Shown: positions 8,814 through 17,724, counted from the first letter of the stretch. The stretch is DNA of 36,884 nucleotides from C7867-002 sp964646515 (GCA_964646515.1 CAZYES010000007.1:1-36884), one strand, 5' to 3'. The notes: generated by a model from the sequence alone, not told the origin. A program made the numbers and translations.

Positions 8814-9788
8814 TTATTTCTCTATCACCCTCAACTTCGCGCTCCTAGACCTTGGATTCTCGGCAACTTCTTGATCGTTAGGTATAATGGGTTTCTTTGT
8901 AATGATTTTGGCGTTATTTGACAATTGTTTCTTATAAAAATCTTTGACAATACGATCTTCTAAACTATGAAATGATATGACTGCCATTCGCCCACCACGA
9001 TTCAGTCTTCCAAATCCTTTGAAAAGGCCTTCTCTCAATGAATTCAACTCATCATTGACCGCGATCCTCAATGCTTGAAACGTTTTTGTGGCTGGATGGA
9101 TTTTGCCTCTCCTATAAAAAGCTGGTACCGAGATCTTGATCAATTCCGCAAGCTCATGAGAAGTCTCAATTCGTTTTTTTTCTCTATAATTGATGACCGC
9201 CCTGGCAATGCGTTTGGCAAATCTCTCCTCACCATAACCAAAAATGACATTGGCAATATCTACTTCCTCCCAATCATTGACGATATCTCTAGCTGTAAAT
9301 GGACAACTAGTCGGCTCTTCCATGGTCATAAACAATGGCTCATCTTTTTGAAAAGTAAAACCTCGACCAGATGAATCAAGCAAATCGGAAGAGATCCCCA
9401 GGTCCAATAAAATCATATCTACGCCATTTATACCGTGCTTATCTAGAACCTTATCTAGATTACGGAAATTCTCACATTCGAGAATGACTTTACCTGCCAC
9501 GATTTGCTCTGAAGAGCCAGCCAGGGTCTGTCGAGCCCTTTCTATTGCCTCTTTGTCTCGATCGAGACCAATGACATTCAATCGTCCACGCAAAGCTTTG
9601 GCGATTGCCAACGTGTGACCTGCGCCACCAATAGTTCCGTCGACATACCAAGGTAATGGCTTTTCGTCATTTTCCGGTTGCTGACTCATGCCCCCTTCGA
9701 ACTGTTTTCTGTCAACAGACGGCAATCTACAACCAACCAAATACTCCACTACTTCATGTAAAAGAACTGAAACATGAACACTTTGCAT
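8814..9788 (-). CDS. rsmH: 16S rRNA m4C1402 methyltransferase RsmH
   Basis: SAM-dependent methyltransferase that modifies C1402 of 16S rRNA in the ribosomal P site. Recognisable elements are HVSVLLHEVVEYL at the N-terminus, the SAM motif DGTIGGAGH at about residues 50-58, DLGISSDLLD, and the C-terminal SFHSLEDRIVKDF. Residues about 20-45 form an insertion that is hydrophilic and not typical of the family. The gene begins 4 bases after mraZ, the standard mraZ-rsmH (mraZ-mraW) arrangement. At 324 residues it has the usual length. Confidence 0.96.
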   Translation of the reverse strand: MQSVHVSVLLHEVVEYLVGCRLPSVDRKQFEGGMSQQPENDEKPLPWYVDGTIGGAGHTLAIAKALRGRLNVIGLDRDKEAIERARQTLAGSSEQIVAGKVILECENFRNLDKVLDKHGINGVDMILLDLGISSDLLDSSGRGFTFQKDEPLFMTMEEPTSCPFTARDIVNDWEEVDIANVIFGYGEERFAKRIARAVINYREKKRIETSHELAELIKISVPAFYRRGKIHPATKTFQALRIAVNDELNSLREGLFKGFGRLNRGGRMAVISFHSLEDRIVKDFYKKQLSNNAKIITKKPIIPNDQEVAENPRSRSAKLRVIEK

Positions 9789-9792
9789 ATGA

Positions 9793-10233
9793 TTATTTCA
9801 CGCCTACTTGGCCCAACTTCTCTGCCAAGGCGTCGGCCTTGTTTTCCACATCGGCCCGATATTTGTCCCAGATTTCTTCATCCCAAAGCTCGGCTCGATC
9901 GCGAACGCCAATGAAGACCACTCTTGACCTCAATTTGGCGCGATTGCGCAGATGCTCTGGAAGAAGCATGCGACCAACTGCATCAACCTCGACTTCAACC
10001 GCACCTCCCAAGAGAAATCGGTTGAAGCCGCGGTTGTCCGCCTGCAGTATCGAGGATTCGCCCGCTGACAAATGTCCTGAAATCTTTTCCCATTCATCCA
10101 TCTTGAAGATGAACAGACAGGAATCAAGTCCTGGAGTTATAACCACCTTCTTCCCCATTTCCTTTCGGAACTTTGAGGGAAGAGAGAGGCGATTTTTGTC
10201 ATCGATAGTGTGACGGTATTCCCCGATTATCAT
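9793..10233 (-). CDS. mraZ: Transcriptional regulator MraZ
   Basis: MraZ represses its own division and cell wall operon. The 146-residue protein has two AbrB-like swapped-hairpin repeats. The first begins GEYRHTIDDKNRLSLPSKFR, and the second contains AVEVEVDAVGRMLLPEHLR. Both have the DxxxR(L/M)xLP pattern typical of the family. Three AAGTGGG boxes lie about 70-110 bases upstream, in and around the predicted promoter, which fits autoregulation. No clear Shine-Dalgarno sequence precedes the ATG; an 8-bp CCCGCGGG palindrome sits there instead. Confidence 0.95.
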   Translation of the reverse strand: MIIGEYRHTIDDKNRLSLPSKFRKEMGKKVVITPGLDSCLFIFKMDEWEKISGHLSAGESSILQADNRGFNRFLLGGAVEVEVDAVGRMLLPEHLRNRAKLRSRVVFIGVRDRAELWDEEIWDKYRADVENKADALAEKLGQVGVK

Positions 10234-10269
10234 ATGCCCGCGGGATTATCGTAAGGTTAGATATGATGT

Positions 10270-10291
10270 GAAAAATTTCAAGAAATTTTTC
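10270..10291 (-). promoter_or_regulatory. 10-bp inverted repeat in the mraZ leader
   Basis: GAAAAATTTC (10270-10279) and GAAATTTTTC (10282-10291) are perfect inverted copies with a 2-base spacer. It lies between the mraZ promoter and start codon. It could be a protein-binding site, since the loop is too tight for a good RNA hairpin without opening a pair or two. Confidence 0.45.
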
Positions 10292-10303
10292 AGATCACTC
10301 TCA

Positions 10304-10341
10304 CCCACTTTCTCCCACTTAATGGCTATTGTAACCCACTT
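10304..10341 (-). promoter_or_regulatory. Candidate MraZ operator, three AAGTGGG boxes
   Basis: On the minus strand the same heptamer AAGTGGG occurs at 10335-10341, 10314-10320 and 10304-10310. The starts are 21 and 10 bases apart, that is two and one helical turns, all on one face. Known MraZ operators are TGGGN repeats with a period of 10 bases. One box appears to be missing in the 21-base gap. The boxes overlap or follow the predicted -10 element, as expected for a repressor site. Confidence 0.75.
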
Positions 10342-10357
10342 TTATACTTTTGCACAA
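10328..10357 (-). promoter_or_regulatory. Candidate promoter of the mraZ operon
   Basis: On the minus strand TTGTGC (10352-10357) and TACAAT (10328-10333) are separated by 18 bases. The start site would fall near 10320, inside the MraZ boxes. This is the only good -35/-10 pair I see upstream of mraZ. Confidence 0.55.
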
Positions 10358-10367
10358 TAAAGATAAC

Positions 10368-10387
10368 AGTGGATAAGCTGTGGATAA
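10368..10387 (-). promoter_or_regulatory. Two DnaA-box-like sites upstream of mraZ
   Basis: Read on the minus strand, 10379-10387 is TTATCCACA, the perfect DnaA consensus, and 10368-10376 is TTATCCACT, with one difference. They are 11 bases apart (one turn) and lie just upstream of the predicted mraZ -35. DnaA binding is an inference. Confidence 0.5.
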
Positions 10388-10388
10388 G

Positions 10389-10412
10389 AAAAAAGGGCGC
10401 AAGCCCTCTTTT
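10389..10412 (-). terminator. Intrinsic terminator after lysS
   Basis: On the minus strand AGGGC (10403-10407) pairs with GCCCT (10394-10398) around the loop TTGC. The adjacent A/T bases extend the stem, and a T-run follows. It lies about 20 bases beyond the lysS stop. Confidence 0.8.
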
Positions 10413-10433
10413 TATCTGCAATCAAATTAATTT

Positions 10434-11891
10434 TTATATCTTATCTCGCATAAGTGGAAACATCTGCACTTCTCTCAAGGGCTTATTGGCCAATATGGCG
10501 AATAATCTTTCACCAAAACCATACCCACAGGTCGGTGGCATACCATGCTCTAGCATCTCTACAAACTCATAATCAGGCATCATCGCTTCCGTGTCACCAC
10601 TTTCCAGAAGTTTCTTTTGTTCCTCGAAACGAGTGCGTTGATCGATAGGATCATTGAGTTCAGAATAGCCACGACCAATCTCAGAACCGCCTATAATAGG
10701 TTGAAACATTTGTACAGTTGAGGTACTCCCTTTCACATTTTTGGCCAGAGGAGCAACTAGCGTAGGATGACCGACCAAAAATGCCGGACCAGCAACATTT
10801 TTGCGACAATATTTCCACAGTGTATCTACGAGACGTTCACGACTAGTGCCATCATAGGAAACTTTCAACTGATTCAATCTTTTCTTTATTTCTTCGTCTT
10901 TGGCAATCCTAATATCGATATTCGTCTGCTTGTTGATCTCTTCGGTATAATCAATCTTCTTCCATTCATCAGCCAAATCAAATGAATGATTTTTGTAGGT
11001 AAATTTCGTAGTACCAAAAATCTCATTGGCCAATCGACGATATAATTTTACAACAAAATTCATGCCATCCTCATAGTCCGCATAAGCCCAATAAAATTCA
11101 AGATTGGTGAATTCCTGGATATGCTCTGGACTAGTACCCTCATTTCTGTACACCTTGCCAATTTCAAAAGTTTTGGGAAAACCAGAAGCCATGAGCCTCT
11201 TTTGCCACAATTCACCGACGGAGATCCTGAGATACATATCTAGATCGTAATCCCTGTGGTGCGTCTTGAAGGGAGTAGCCTCAGCGCCACCTGTAGTAAT
11301 TTCCAACGTAGGTGTTTCTACTTCGAGAAATCCCTCTTCTTTCATCATTGCGCGAGTAACTTCCCAAAATTTAGATTTTTTGTAGAAAATATCGCGAACC
11401 TCGGAATCCATAACAAAATCTAGATATCTCTTACGAAATTTCTCTTCAGGATCGGTAAGACCATGCCATTTCTCTGGTAAAGGTCGCAAAGATTTCGCCG
11501 CCATAGTCCAAGAATTGACCAAAAGACTCTGTTCTCCTTTGTTGGTCAAGAAAAAAGTCCCCGTGACACTCACGATATCTCCAATGTCAACCGCCTCGAC
11601 CAAAAGTTTGAATAACCCCGCTTCTAAAACATCTTTTTTAACCACGGCTTGAAATACTGAAACACCATCATCAAGTACTAAAAATAAAATCGCCCCTTGA
11701 CCACGGATGGCCATAACCCGGCCAGCCAACGATACCTCTTTTTTTGATTGCTCGATCGAGGAAAAATCTTCCTTAGCCTTTTTCAGTGAAAAATCCCTAG
11801 GAACTTTACTGGGATACGCCTCCATACCTGCCTTATGAAGCAGTTCTAATTTTTTCAGACGAGACGCTTTTAATTCTTCTAATGAAGCCAT
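10434..11891 (-). CDS. lysS: Lysyl-tRNA synthetase, class II
   Basis: Charges tRNA-Lys. An N-terminal OB-fold anticodon-binding domain (about 50-140, VSLAGRVMAIRGQG...) precedes the class II catalytic core. Motif 1 is EEGFLEVETPTL, motif 2 FEIGKVYRNEGTS followed by EFTNLEFYWAYADY, and motif 3 GYGFGERLFAIL near the C-terminus. At 485 residues it has the normal length. Its ATG directly abuts the greA stop (TAG-ATG), so the two genes are co-transcribed, and an intrinsic terminator follows. Confidence 0.96.
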   Translation of the reverse strand: MASLEELKASRLKKLELLHKAGMEAYPSKVPRDFSLKKAKEDFSSIEQSKKEVSLAGRVMAIRGQGAILFLVLDDGVSVFQAVVKKDVLEAGLFKLLVEAVDIGDIVSVTGTFFLTNKGEQSLLVNSWTMAAKSLRPLPEKWHGLTDPEEKFRKRYLDFVMDSEVRDIFYKKSKFWEVTRAMMKEEGFLEVETPTLEITTGGAEATPFKTHHRDYDLDMYLRISVGELWQKRLMASGFPKTFEIGKVYRNEGTSPEHIQEFTNLEFYWAYADYEDGMNFVVKLYRRLANEIFGTTKFTYKNHSFDLADEWKKIDYTEEINKQTNIDIRIAKDEEIKKRLNQLKVSYDGTSRERLVDTLWKYCRKNVAGPAFLVGHPTLVAPLAKNVKGSTSTVQMFQPIIGGSEIGRGYSELNDPIDQRTRFEEQKKLLESGDTEAMMPDYEFVEMLEHGMPPTCGYGFGERLFAILANKPLREVQMFPLMRDKI

Positions 11892-12359
11892 CTATTTTAT
11901 TATAACAATTGTATAAGTGACTGTCCCCTTTGGAGTATTGACTTTCACCTTATCACCTTTCTTGTGCCCCAAAAGAGCCGAGCCGAGAGGAGATAGGTTG
12001 GAGATTTTGCCATGCGACATATCAGCTTCTTCGGAACCAACAATAGTGTAAATGTATGACTTGTTGTCACCTTCCTTCTGTAATCGAAAAGTCGATCCGA
12101 TGGTTATCAGCTCTTTTCCTCCAGTGCCGACCATAACGGCATTTTTCAAAATACCTTCCAATCTGCGAATGCGGTCTTCGACTTCGGCCTGTTCTTCGCG
12201 CGCTTGGTGATATTCGGCATTCTCAGAAAGATCGCCAAGTTTTTTAGAATATTCTAGGTGTTCTGCTATCTCTTTGCGTCGTTCTGTCTTTAAAAATTCT
12301 AATTCTTTAGTAAGTTCTGCGAACTTTTCGCTAGTAAGATATTGTACTTCGTTTGACAT
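11892..12359 (-). CDS. greA: Transcription elongation factor GreA
   Basis: Rescues backtracked RNA polymerase by stimulating transcript cleavage. The 155-residue protein has an N-terminal coiled-coil hairpin with the acidic tip GDLSENAEYHQAREEQ (about 42-57). The C-terminal FKBP-like domain contains ADMSHGKISNLSPLGSALLG, which matches the family signature. The gene abuts lysS. A small CTTAG/CTAAG inverted repeat lies in its upstream region at 12374-12387. Confidence 0.96.
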   Translation of the reverse strand: MSNEVQYLTSEKFAELTKELEFLKTERRKEIAEHLEYSKKLGDLSENAEYHQAREEQAEVEDRIRRLEGILKNAVMVGTGGKELITIGSTFRLQKEGDNKSYIYTIVGSEEADMSHGKISNLSPLGSALLGHKKGDKVKVNTPKGTVTYTIVIIK

Positions 12360-12450
12360 AGAGATAAAAAGGCACTTAGGCTGCTAAGTTGTCGATGTTG
12401 TAATACTAACAAATAATCCCGACAAATTCAATAGTTGTTATCCGTATAGA

Positions 12451-14181
12451 CTATTTGAAATATTCTGGAGTATTGACACTCATCCAATTAAGTTGTTGTT
12501 GCATCGTTGCCACCGCGCCAATAAGGTTGTGAACCGAGCCTTTTTCTAGAATTACGACAAAGGCATATTTGGGGTTTTCGTACGGCCAAAAACCAGTTAT
12601 CCACGAATTGACCTTGTCTTTATATACACCCAATTCAGCTGTGCCAGATTTGCAAGCAATATCCACATAAGGGACATTGAGGGCAATACTAGTGCCGACC
12701 TGCGTACTCAAATACATACCCTCGCGCACAATATCAAAGTATTTTTGCGGAATGGAAATAGACGATTCGACATGTGGGCTGTCGCCCTTTATCACCGTAG
12801 GTGTAAACATCGTACCGTTATTGGCAATAGCGGAAACCGCGCGTACCATCTGTATTGGTGTTACCTGAAATCCGTACTGGCCAATAGCAGTGTTATATGT
12901 ATCTCCAAGATACCAGCCCTCATCGAATGTCTCTCTCTTCCATTCTGGCGTAGGGATAGTACCAGTTTTTTTCAACAAAAATGACTTGCTGTTATCCATA
13001 GTGGTTGTACCGAGGCCAAACATGCGTAAATATTTATCAATCTTGACAATGCCAAGACCTTTTTGATCTTTATATCCCCCACCAATAGTATAAAAATAAG
13101 CATCCGATGACATGGCAATGGCATGACGCAAGTCTAGAGAACCGAGATTTTTCCAATCCCTGAATATGGTTTTCTTTGTTGAATCATAGGGATTTGGTAT
13201 AGAAACAGAGCCAGTGGTAACAATGACCGTAGAAGCATCGATAACTTGCTCATTCAAAGCCCCAAGAGCGATATAAGGCTTAACAATAGAGCCAGGCGTA
13301 TATAGTCCATCTATAGCACGATCCAGAAAAGGTAGGCTGGGATTATTGAGCTCTGCTCTAACTTCGACTGTATCTGTCTTATCAGACATCACTTGCGGGT
13401 TATATTCTGGATAACTAGTGATAGCAACAAGTTCACCTGTGCGTACATCCATGATCAACCCCGCGCCACCAGAAAAACCCACGCGCTCAGCAATATCTTT
13501 TATATTATTAAAGAGCGACGATTGGAGTTTACTATCGATAGAGAGAGTAATGTTCCCTCCTTGTTTGGGTGGTCTTATAGTATTTTCTGAAATAATTTCT
13601 CCGCGCGCGTCGACTTCGACCAATCTAGAGCCCGGAGAACCCTTCAATTGAGCATCAAAATATTTCTCAGCGCCAGCTATACCCTCGAAATCTTCTTGAT
13701 AGTAAAAACCATTAGCATCTTTTGAAGGATATTGAAGATAACCCAAAATATGCGCCAACCCGGGCAAAGTAATATATTTACGCCTGGAGACATCCCCTTC
13801 ACTCGGCTCATTCCAGGCCAATTCCAGACCATTTCTGTCATATATAATTCCACGACCAGCAAAGACTGGCACTGGTCTTAACATATTATTTTCGCTACGT
13901 GACTTGTATTCACTGCCATGAATAACTTGTATCTTCAAAGCATTGATAGCGAAAATCCCGATAACAACAGCAAAAAAACCACCAAGCATATATATAGCCA
14001 CCTTAGATATTGATTTCGATAAACGTCCTTCAAACTGAGAAGTATCATATCTGCAAAGATTGCTGGAATCAATCAAAATATCTTCAGGATTAATCTCCCC
14101 AGTAGTGTCCATATGCGCAAAAATATTATTTTCACTTTTATTCATACGAAGCCTAATAAATTTTTTAAGAAATGCAAACAT
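12451..14181 (-). CDS. mrdA: Elongation class B penicillin-binding protein 2 (MrdA/PBP2-like)
   Basis: Transpeptidase of the lateral wall elongation complex. A hydrophilic N-terminus of about 58 residues is followed by a membrane helix (about 60-82) and the class B domain with GRGIIYDRNG. In the catalytic domain the motifs are SIVK (S298-K301), SSD (358-360) in place of SxN, and KSG (511-513) in place of KTG; both variants are known in the PBP2 branch. At 576 residues it is about usual, with a longer cytoplasmic tail. It closes the mreB-mreC-mreD operon, which supports MrdA rather than a second FtsI. Confidence 0.92.
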   Translation of the reverse strand: MFAFLKKFIRLRMNKSENNIFAHMDTTGEINPEDILIDSSNLCRYDTSQFEGRLSKSISKVAIYMLGGFFAVVIGIFAINALKIQVIHGSEYKSRSENNMLRPVPVFAGRGIIYDRNGLELAWNEPSEGDVSRRKYITLPGLAHILGYLQYPSKDANGFYYQEDFEGIAGAEKYFDAQLKGSPGSRLVEVDARGEIISENTIRPPKQGGNITLSIDSKLQSSLFNNIKDIAERVGFSGGAGLIMDVRTGELVAITSYPEYNPQVMSDKTDTVEVRAELNNPSLPFLDRAIDGLYTPGSIVKPYIALGALNEQVIDASTVIVTTGSVSIPNPYDSTKKTIFRDWKNLGSLDLRHAIAMSSDAYFYTIGGGYKDQKGLGIVKIDKYLRMFGLGTTTMDNSKSFLLKKTGTIPTPEWKRETFDEGWYLGDTYNTAIGQYGFQVTPIQMVRAVSAIANNGTMFTPTVIKGDSPHVESSISIPQKYFDIVREGMYLSTQVGTSIALNVPYVDIACKSGTAELGVYKDKVNSWITGFWPYENPKYAFVVILEKGSVHNLIGAVATMQQQLNWMSVNTPEYFK

Positions 14182-14188
14182 GTTATTG

Positions 14189-14452
14189 CTATCTAACTAT
14201 TCTTCTCACGCCCGATATGAACAACAAAAGAAAAGACGAGATAATGGTGTTAGCATATCCTATTATATTCAGATCAGGTATAAAGCCAAACAAGGAGTCG
14301 AAGATTACCCCAGCAACAACGATTTCGATAAAATAAGGAAAATACCAAACACCCAAGATTCCAAGAGGCAAAAAGACAAACCACCAACCTTGTGTGACGC
14401 AAAGAAAGATTAAAAGATCCAGTATTATTCTATATATCGTATTTTCTTTCAT
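14189..14452 (-). CDS. mreD: MreD-like rod-shape membrane protein, short
   Basis: An 87-residue protein that is almost entirely hydrophobic, with about three membrane segments (IILDLLIFLCVTQGWWFVF, FPYFIEIVVAGVIFDSLFG, IISSFLLLFISGV). MreD is usually about 160 residues with 5-6 segments, so this is a reduced form. The GVIFDSLFG stretch resembles the conserved part of MreD. The position between mreC and mrdA is the main support. Confidence 0.7.
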   Translation of the reverse strand: MKENTIYRIILDLLIFLCVTQGWWFVFLPLGILGVWYFPYFIEIVVAGVIFDSLFGFIPDLNIIGYANTIISSFLLLFISGVRRIVR

Positions 14453-14496
14453 GAAATATGGGCATTGCCCGCAAAACTAACCCTACAGCATATATC

Positions 14497-15270
14497 TCAT
14501 ATACCTACGGAGACCCACCTTAATTGGTATATATTCACCGGTGGAGAAAACAGTATTTTCTCGAAAGGCTGAATCGGATCTGAGATTATGGAAGTGACAA
14601 CGCCGAGAGGTCGGCTATCCAGAGAAGGCGCGATGATAAAATCTCCTTCGCTGATTTTCACATCACGCGGAAGCTCTACCTCATACTGCCCACCTCCTCT
14701 ACCTATAGCAGTTGCCGGCAGGTGATCGCTGCCTATAAGCACATCAACCTTTTGCCCTGGAGAAGTGAATAACAATACTTTTGATGTCTGCTCAAGGACT
14801 TCCGATACTCGACCCAGTAACACTCCAGATACGTAGACTAGGCTGGTAGTAGAAAGACCATGATCTTTTCCAAGATCGATTATAAGTTCATCGTACGCCG
14901 ATATCGGCGGTCGCCTTAATACTGCCGCCAGTGTAGATTGCGTCGTAGAAGCACGGCCCATCAGAGCCTTCAACTCATCATTTTCCAGTTCAATAGCCCT
15001 GATGGTCTGAAGTTTGATATCGACTTCGAGCAATTGGCGTCTTAGATCTTCATTTTGTTTAATCAGCGCCTCCGGAGATTGTAATGATCCACTATTGATC
15101 GAGAATTCCATGCGCCAAAATGGCCGAAAGATACTAGTGAAAAGAGCCGGAAAAAAATGTGGTGCTAAAAATTGAGTCAAAATTGCGATACCGATCAAAA
15201 CAACACAAATTGAGATAACAATCTTGTTACGTTTTGAACCAAATTGATTATGTTTTATTAGATATATCAT
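14497..15270 (-). CDS. mreC: Rod shape-determining protein MreC
   Basis: Periplasmic scaffold of the elongation complex that activates PBP2. It has a short basic N-terminus, a membrane helix (about 17-40, IVISICVVLIGIAILTQFL), a coiled coil (ALIKQNEDLRRQLLEVDIKL) and a beta-rich C-terminal domain (VYVSGVLLGRVSEV, GDFIIAPSLDSRPLGVVTSI). The frame could start at a TTG at 15282, but the ATG at 15270 is preferred. It overlaps the 3' end of mreB by 23 bases. Confidence 0.92.
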   Translation of the reverse strand: MIYLIKHNQFGSKRNKIVISICVVLIGIAILTQFLAPHFFPALFTSIFRPFWRMEFSINSGSLQSPEALIKQNEDLRRQLLEVDIKLQTIRAIELENDELKALMGRASTTQSTLAAVLRRPPISAYDELIIDLGKDHGLSTTSLVYVSGVLLGRVSEVLEQTSKVLLFTSPGQKVDVLIGSDHLPATAIGRGGGQYEVELPRDVKISEGDFIIAPSLDSRPLGVVTSIISDPIQPFEKILFSPPVNIYQLRWVSVGI

Positions 15271-16312
15271 CTTCACTTTCAATAAGAACCGAACGATAGT
15301 TGTCTAGATTTTCCAAGATAATACCAGCACCACGGGAAATAGCTGTTAGCGGATCTTCGGCCACAGTCACAGGCAACCGCAAAGTACTCTCGAGTAACTT
15401 ATCCAATCCTTTGATAAGGGCCCCGCCACCGATCATATACACACCACGCTTCATAATATCAGCCATGATTTCCGGCGGTGTAGTTTCTAGAACTTCTTTG
15501 GTAGATTCCAGGAGAATATCAATCGAATGTCCCATGGCTTCTCGAATATCAGAATCGGTAATAATCACTTCGCGCGGTAAACCCGTAATAAGATCACGAC
15601 CACGGATAGTCGTTTCCAACGGTTCACCTGGAATAACTGAGCCAACTGATAGCTTGACCGCTTCTGCGGTTGTCTCACCGATCAAAATCTTGAACTCATT
15701 GCGAATATAAGAAATAATATCGTCGTTAAATTTATCTCCAGCGATCTTCAGATTCTTGGAACAAACAATCCCTCCGAGTGAAATAACGGCAATATCAGTA
15801 GTACCTCCGCCAATATCGATGATCATACTGCCAACGGGGTCATGAACTGGCAAACGTATACCGATCGCGCCGGCCATAGGCTGTTCTACAATAAAAACTT
15901 CCCTAGCACCAGCATTTTTCGTGGCATCACGTACTGCTCGCACCTCTACATTGGTTACGCCGGAAGGAACACCGACAACCACGCGCGGACCAAGAAATTT
16001 GTTTGCTATATATTCTAGAGCACGCTTCATGAGGTAGGCAAGCATCTCTTCGGTTACTTCAAAATCGGAAATTACGCCATCAACAAGCGGACGAACAGCA
16101 ACGATATGCGCTGGCGTACGACCAAGCATTTCTTTGGCAGCCTTACCCACAGCAACGACTTGACCAGTCTTTTGATTTACAGCGACGACTGAAGGTTCGT
16201 TTATCACAATACCCTTTCCGCGAACATAAACAAGGGTGTTGGCAGTACCGAGATCAATGCCAATTTCGTTGGAAAAACGATTGAGCAAGCGCCCTTTTAA
16301 ATCTTTGAACAT
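15248..16312 (-). CDS. mreB: Rod shape-determining protein MreB (copy 1)
   Basis: Actin-like filament protein that guides lateral wall synthesis. Phosphate 1 motif: IGIDLGTANTLVYV. Phosphate 2 motif: IIDIGGGTTDIAVISLGG. The adenosine-binding region GGGALIKGLDKLL is near the C-terminus. An amphipathic start (MFKDLKGRLLNRF) probably binds the membrane. The ATG at 16312 is preferred over a GTG at 16321, with AAGGTG about 7 bases upstream as a ribosome-binding site. As first gene of mreB-mreC-mreD-mrdA this is the canonical copy; a second copy lies at 20307-21320. Confidence 0.96.
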   Translation of the reverse strand: MFKDLKGRLLNRFSNEIGIDLGTANTLVYVRGKGIVINEPSVVAVNQKTGQVVAVGKAAKEMLGRTPAHIVAVRPLVDGVISDFEVTEEMLAYLMKRALEYIANKFLGPRVVVGVPSGVTNVEVRAVRDATKNAGAREVFIVEQPMAGAIGIRLPVHDPVGSMIIDIGGGTTDIAVISLGGIVCSKNLKIAGDKFNDDIISYIRNEFKILIGETTAEAVKLSVGSVIPGEPLETTIRGRDLITGLPREVIITDSDIREAMGHSIDILLESTKEVLETTPPEIMADIMKRGVYMIGGGALIKGLDKLLESTLRLPVTVAEDPLTAISRGAGIILENLDNYRSVLIESEDDISNKT

Positions 16313-16380
16313 AATTAACACCTTATCACATTCAAAAAATATGAGTAATTGACAATAGAAAAAATCTATTACTACATTGC

Positions 16381-17619
16381 TTAAAATAAGTTTGCGATAG
16401 ACCTCATCTCTACTTCACCTGTAGCTCTATCTTTGATCTCAATTGAATCGGTTTTTAGAGTTTTTTCGCTTATCACATATCTCTTGGGAATACCAATAAG
16501 ATCAGAATCAGAAAACTTCTCGCCCGCACTAGAGTCTCGATCATCGTAAAAAACCTCAACCCCATTCTTCCTGAGTTTTTCGTAAAGATCATCGGCTACC
16601 TTTTTTACTGTTCCAGATTTGTCAAACAGAGCAACCAGATGGACAGCAAAAGGCGCGATCGATTCTGGCCAGACCAAACCCTTATCATCAGACCAAACCT
16701 CGGCAATAGTACCCATAACCCGGCTAGGACCAATGCCATAACTACCCATTACAACCGGTCTTGACTTGCCCTCTTTATCCTTGAAAAACAAGCCTAGAGC
16801 ATCAGAAAACTTCGTGCCCAAACTAAAGATATTTCCTACTTCAATCGCTTTTTTCTCTATAAGATCCTCTTTTGCAATATCCAAGTCGTCGGGTATCTTT
16901 TCATTGATAATCTCTTTGTTAATGGCAATCTTTTTACCTTCATGAATATATATGGTATCTTCGCCAGCTTCAGACAAGGTCTGAAACTCGTGGGAATATT
17001 TGGAAAATGAACCGCCACTAGCAAAAGTCACATAGGTGCGATCGCCGATCCCCAGACGATCAAAAATCTTACCATAAGCCAGCTTGGCTTTTTCATAAAA
17101 TTCCTCATGTTCTTTTTCTCCTACATTGAATGAATACAAGTCTTTCATCAGAAATTCACGACCGCGGAGGATGCCAGATTTGGCGCGCTCTTCATTGCGA
17201 AACTTGGTCTGAAATTGGTAGACGGCGCAAGGCAAATCTCGAAAAGAATAGATATGGTCTTTCATAAGAATAGTAAGTGGCTCTTCATGAGTAAAACCCA
17301 AACCAATTTCACTGCCGTTCTTGAGTTTGGTCTTGAACCAGTTATCTACAACCTCGCCATCCCAACGATTGGTTTTTTCCCACTTCTGTTTTTCTTGAAG
17401 CGCAGTCAAGAAAACCTCTTGTCCACCAATAGCTTCCATCTCTTGACGGATGATCTTTACAATCTTGTTGAGCGTTATTAGACCTAATGGTAAAAAAGAA
17501 TAGGCACCGGCCATCTCTTTGTTGATAAAACCGGCCATGATCAATAGTCGCGCGTTCTTTGCTATCTCGTCTTTTGGTATTTCTCTCCTAGTTTTGGTGA
17601 AAAGTTGTGATTGTCTCAT
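16381..17619 (-). CDS. proS: Prolyl-tRNA synthetase without editing insertion
   Basis: Charges tRNA-Pro. The class II catalytic core shows EIGLGFTHEEPLT, the motif 2 region FQTKFRNEERAKSGILRGREFLMKD, and the motif 3 region VVMGSYGIGPSRVMGTIAE. The C-terminal anticodon domain contains VEVFYDDRDSSAGEKFSDSDLIGIP. The protein has 412 residues; bacterial ProRS is about 570 and carries an editing (INS/YbaK) insertion of roughly 180 residues, which is replaced here by about 60. The ATG at 17619 gives the family start MRQSQLF; an upstream in-frame GTG at 17635-17637 is less likely. The start codon lies in a perfect 16-bp palindrome. Confidence 0.94.
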   Translation of the reverse strand: MRQSQLFTKTRREIPKDEIAKNARLLIMAGFINKEMAGAYSFLPLGLITLNKIVKIIRQEMEAIGGQEVFLTALQEKQKWEKTNRWDGEVVDNWFKTKLKNGSEIGLGFTHEEPLTILMKDHIYSFRDLPCAVYQFQTKFRNEERAKSGILRGREFLMKDLYSFNVGEKEHEEFYEKAKLAYGKIFDRLGIGDRTYVTFASGGSFSKYSHEFQTLSEAGEDTIYIHEGKKIAINKEIINEKIPDDLDIAKEDLIEKKAIEVGNIFSLGTKFSDALGLFFKDKEGKSRPVVMGSYGIGPSRVMGTIAEVWSDDKGLVWPESIAPFAVHLVALFDKSGTVKKVADDLYEKLRKNGVEVFYDDRDSSAGEKFSDSDLIGIPKRYVISEKTLKTDSIEIKDRATGEVEMRSIANLF

Positions 17620-17626
17620 GAGACAA
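17611..17626. repeat. Perfect 16-bp palindrome over the proS start codon
   Basis: TTGTCTCATGAGACAA reads the same on both strands and contains the proS ATG at its centre. In RNA it could fold over the start codon; in DNA it could bind a dimeric protein. Part of it is coding (Met-Arg-Gln), so chance remains possible. Confidence 0.5.
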
Positions 17627-17724
17627 TAATACCGCACCGAGATAAATAATAACAGGGATGGTCTTCCCCAATCCGCAATTACGGCAAGACAAAAAAATAA
17701 CTTTCAATCAACTTGGCCAAATTA

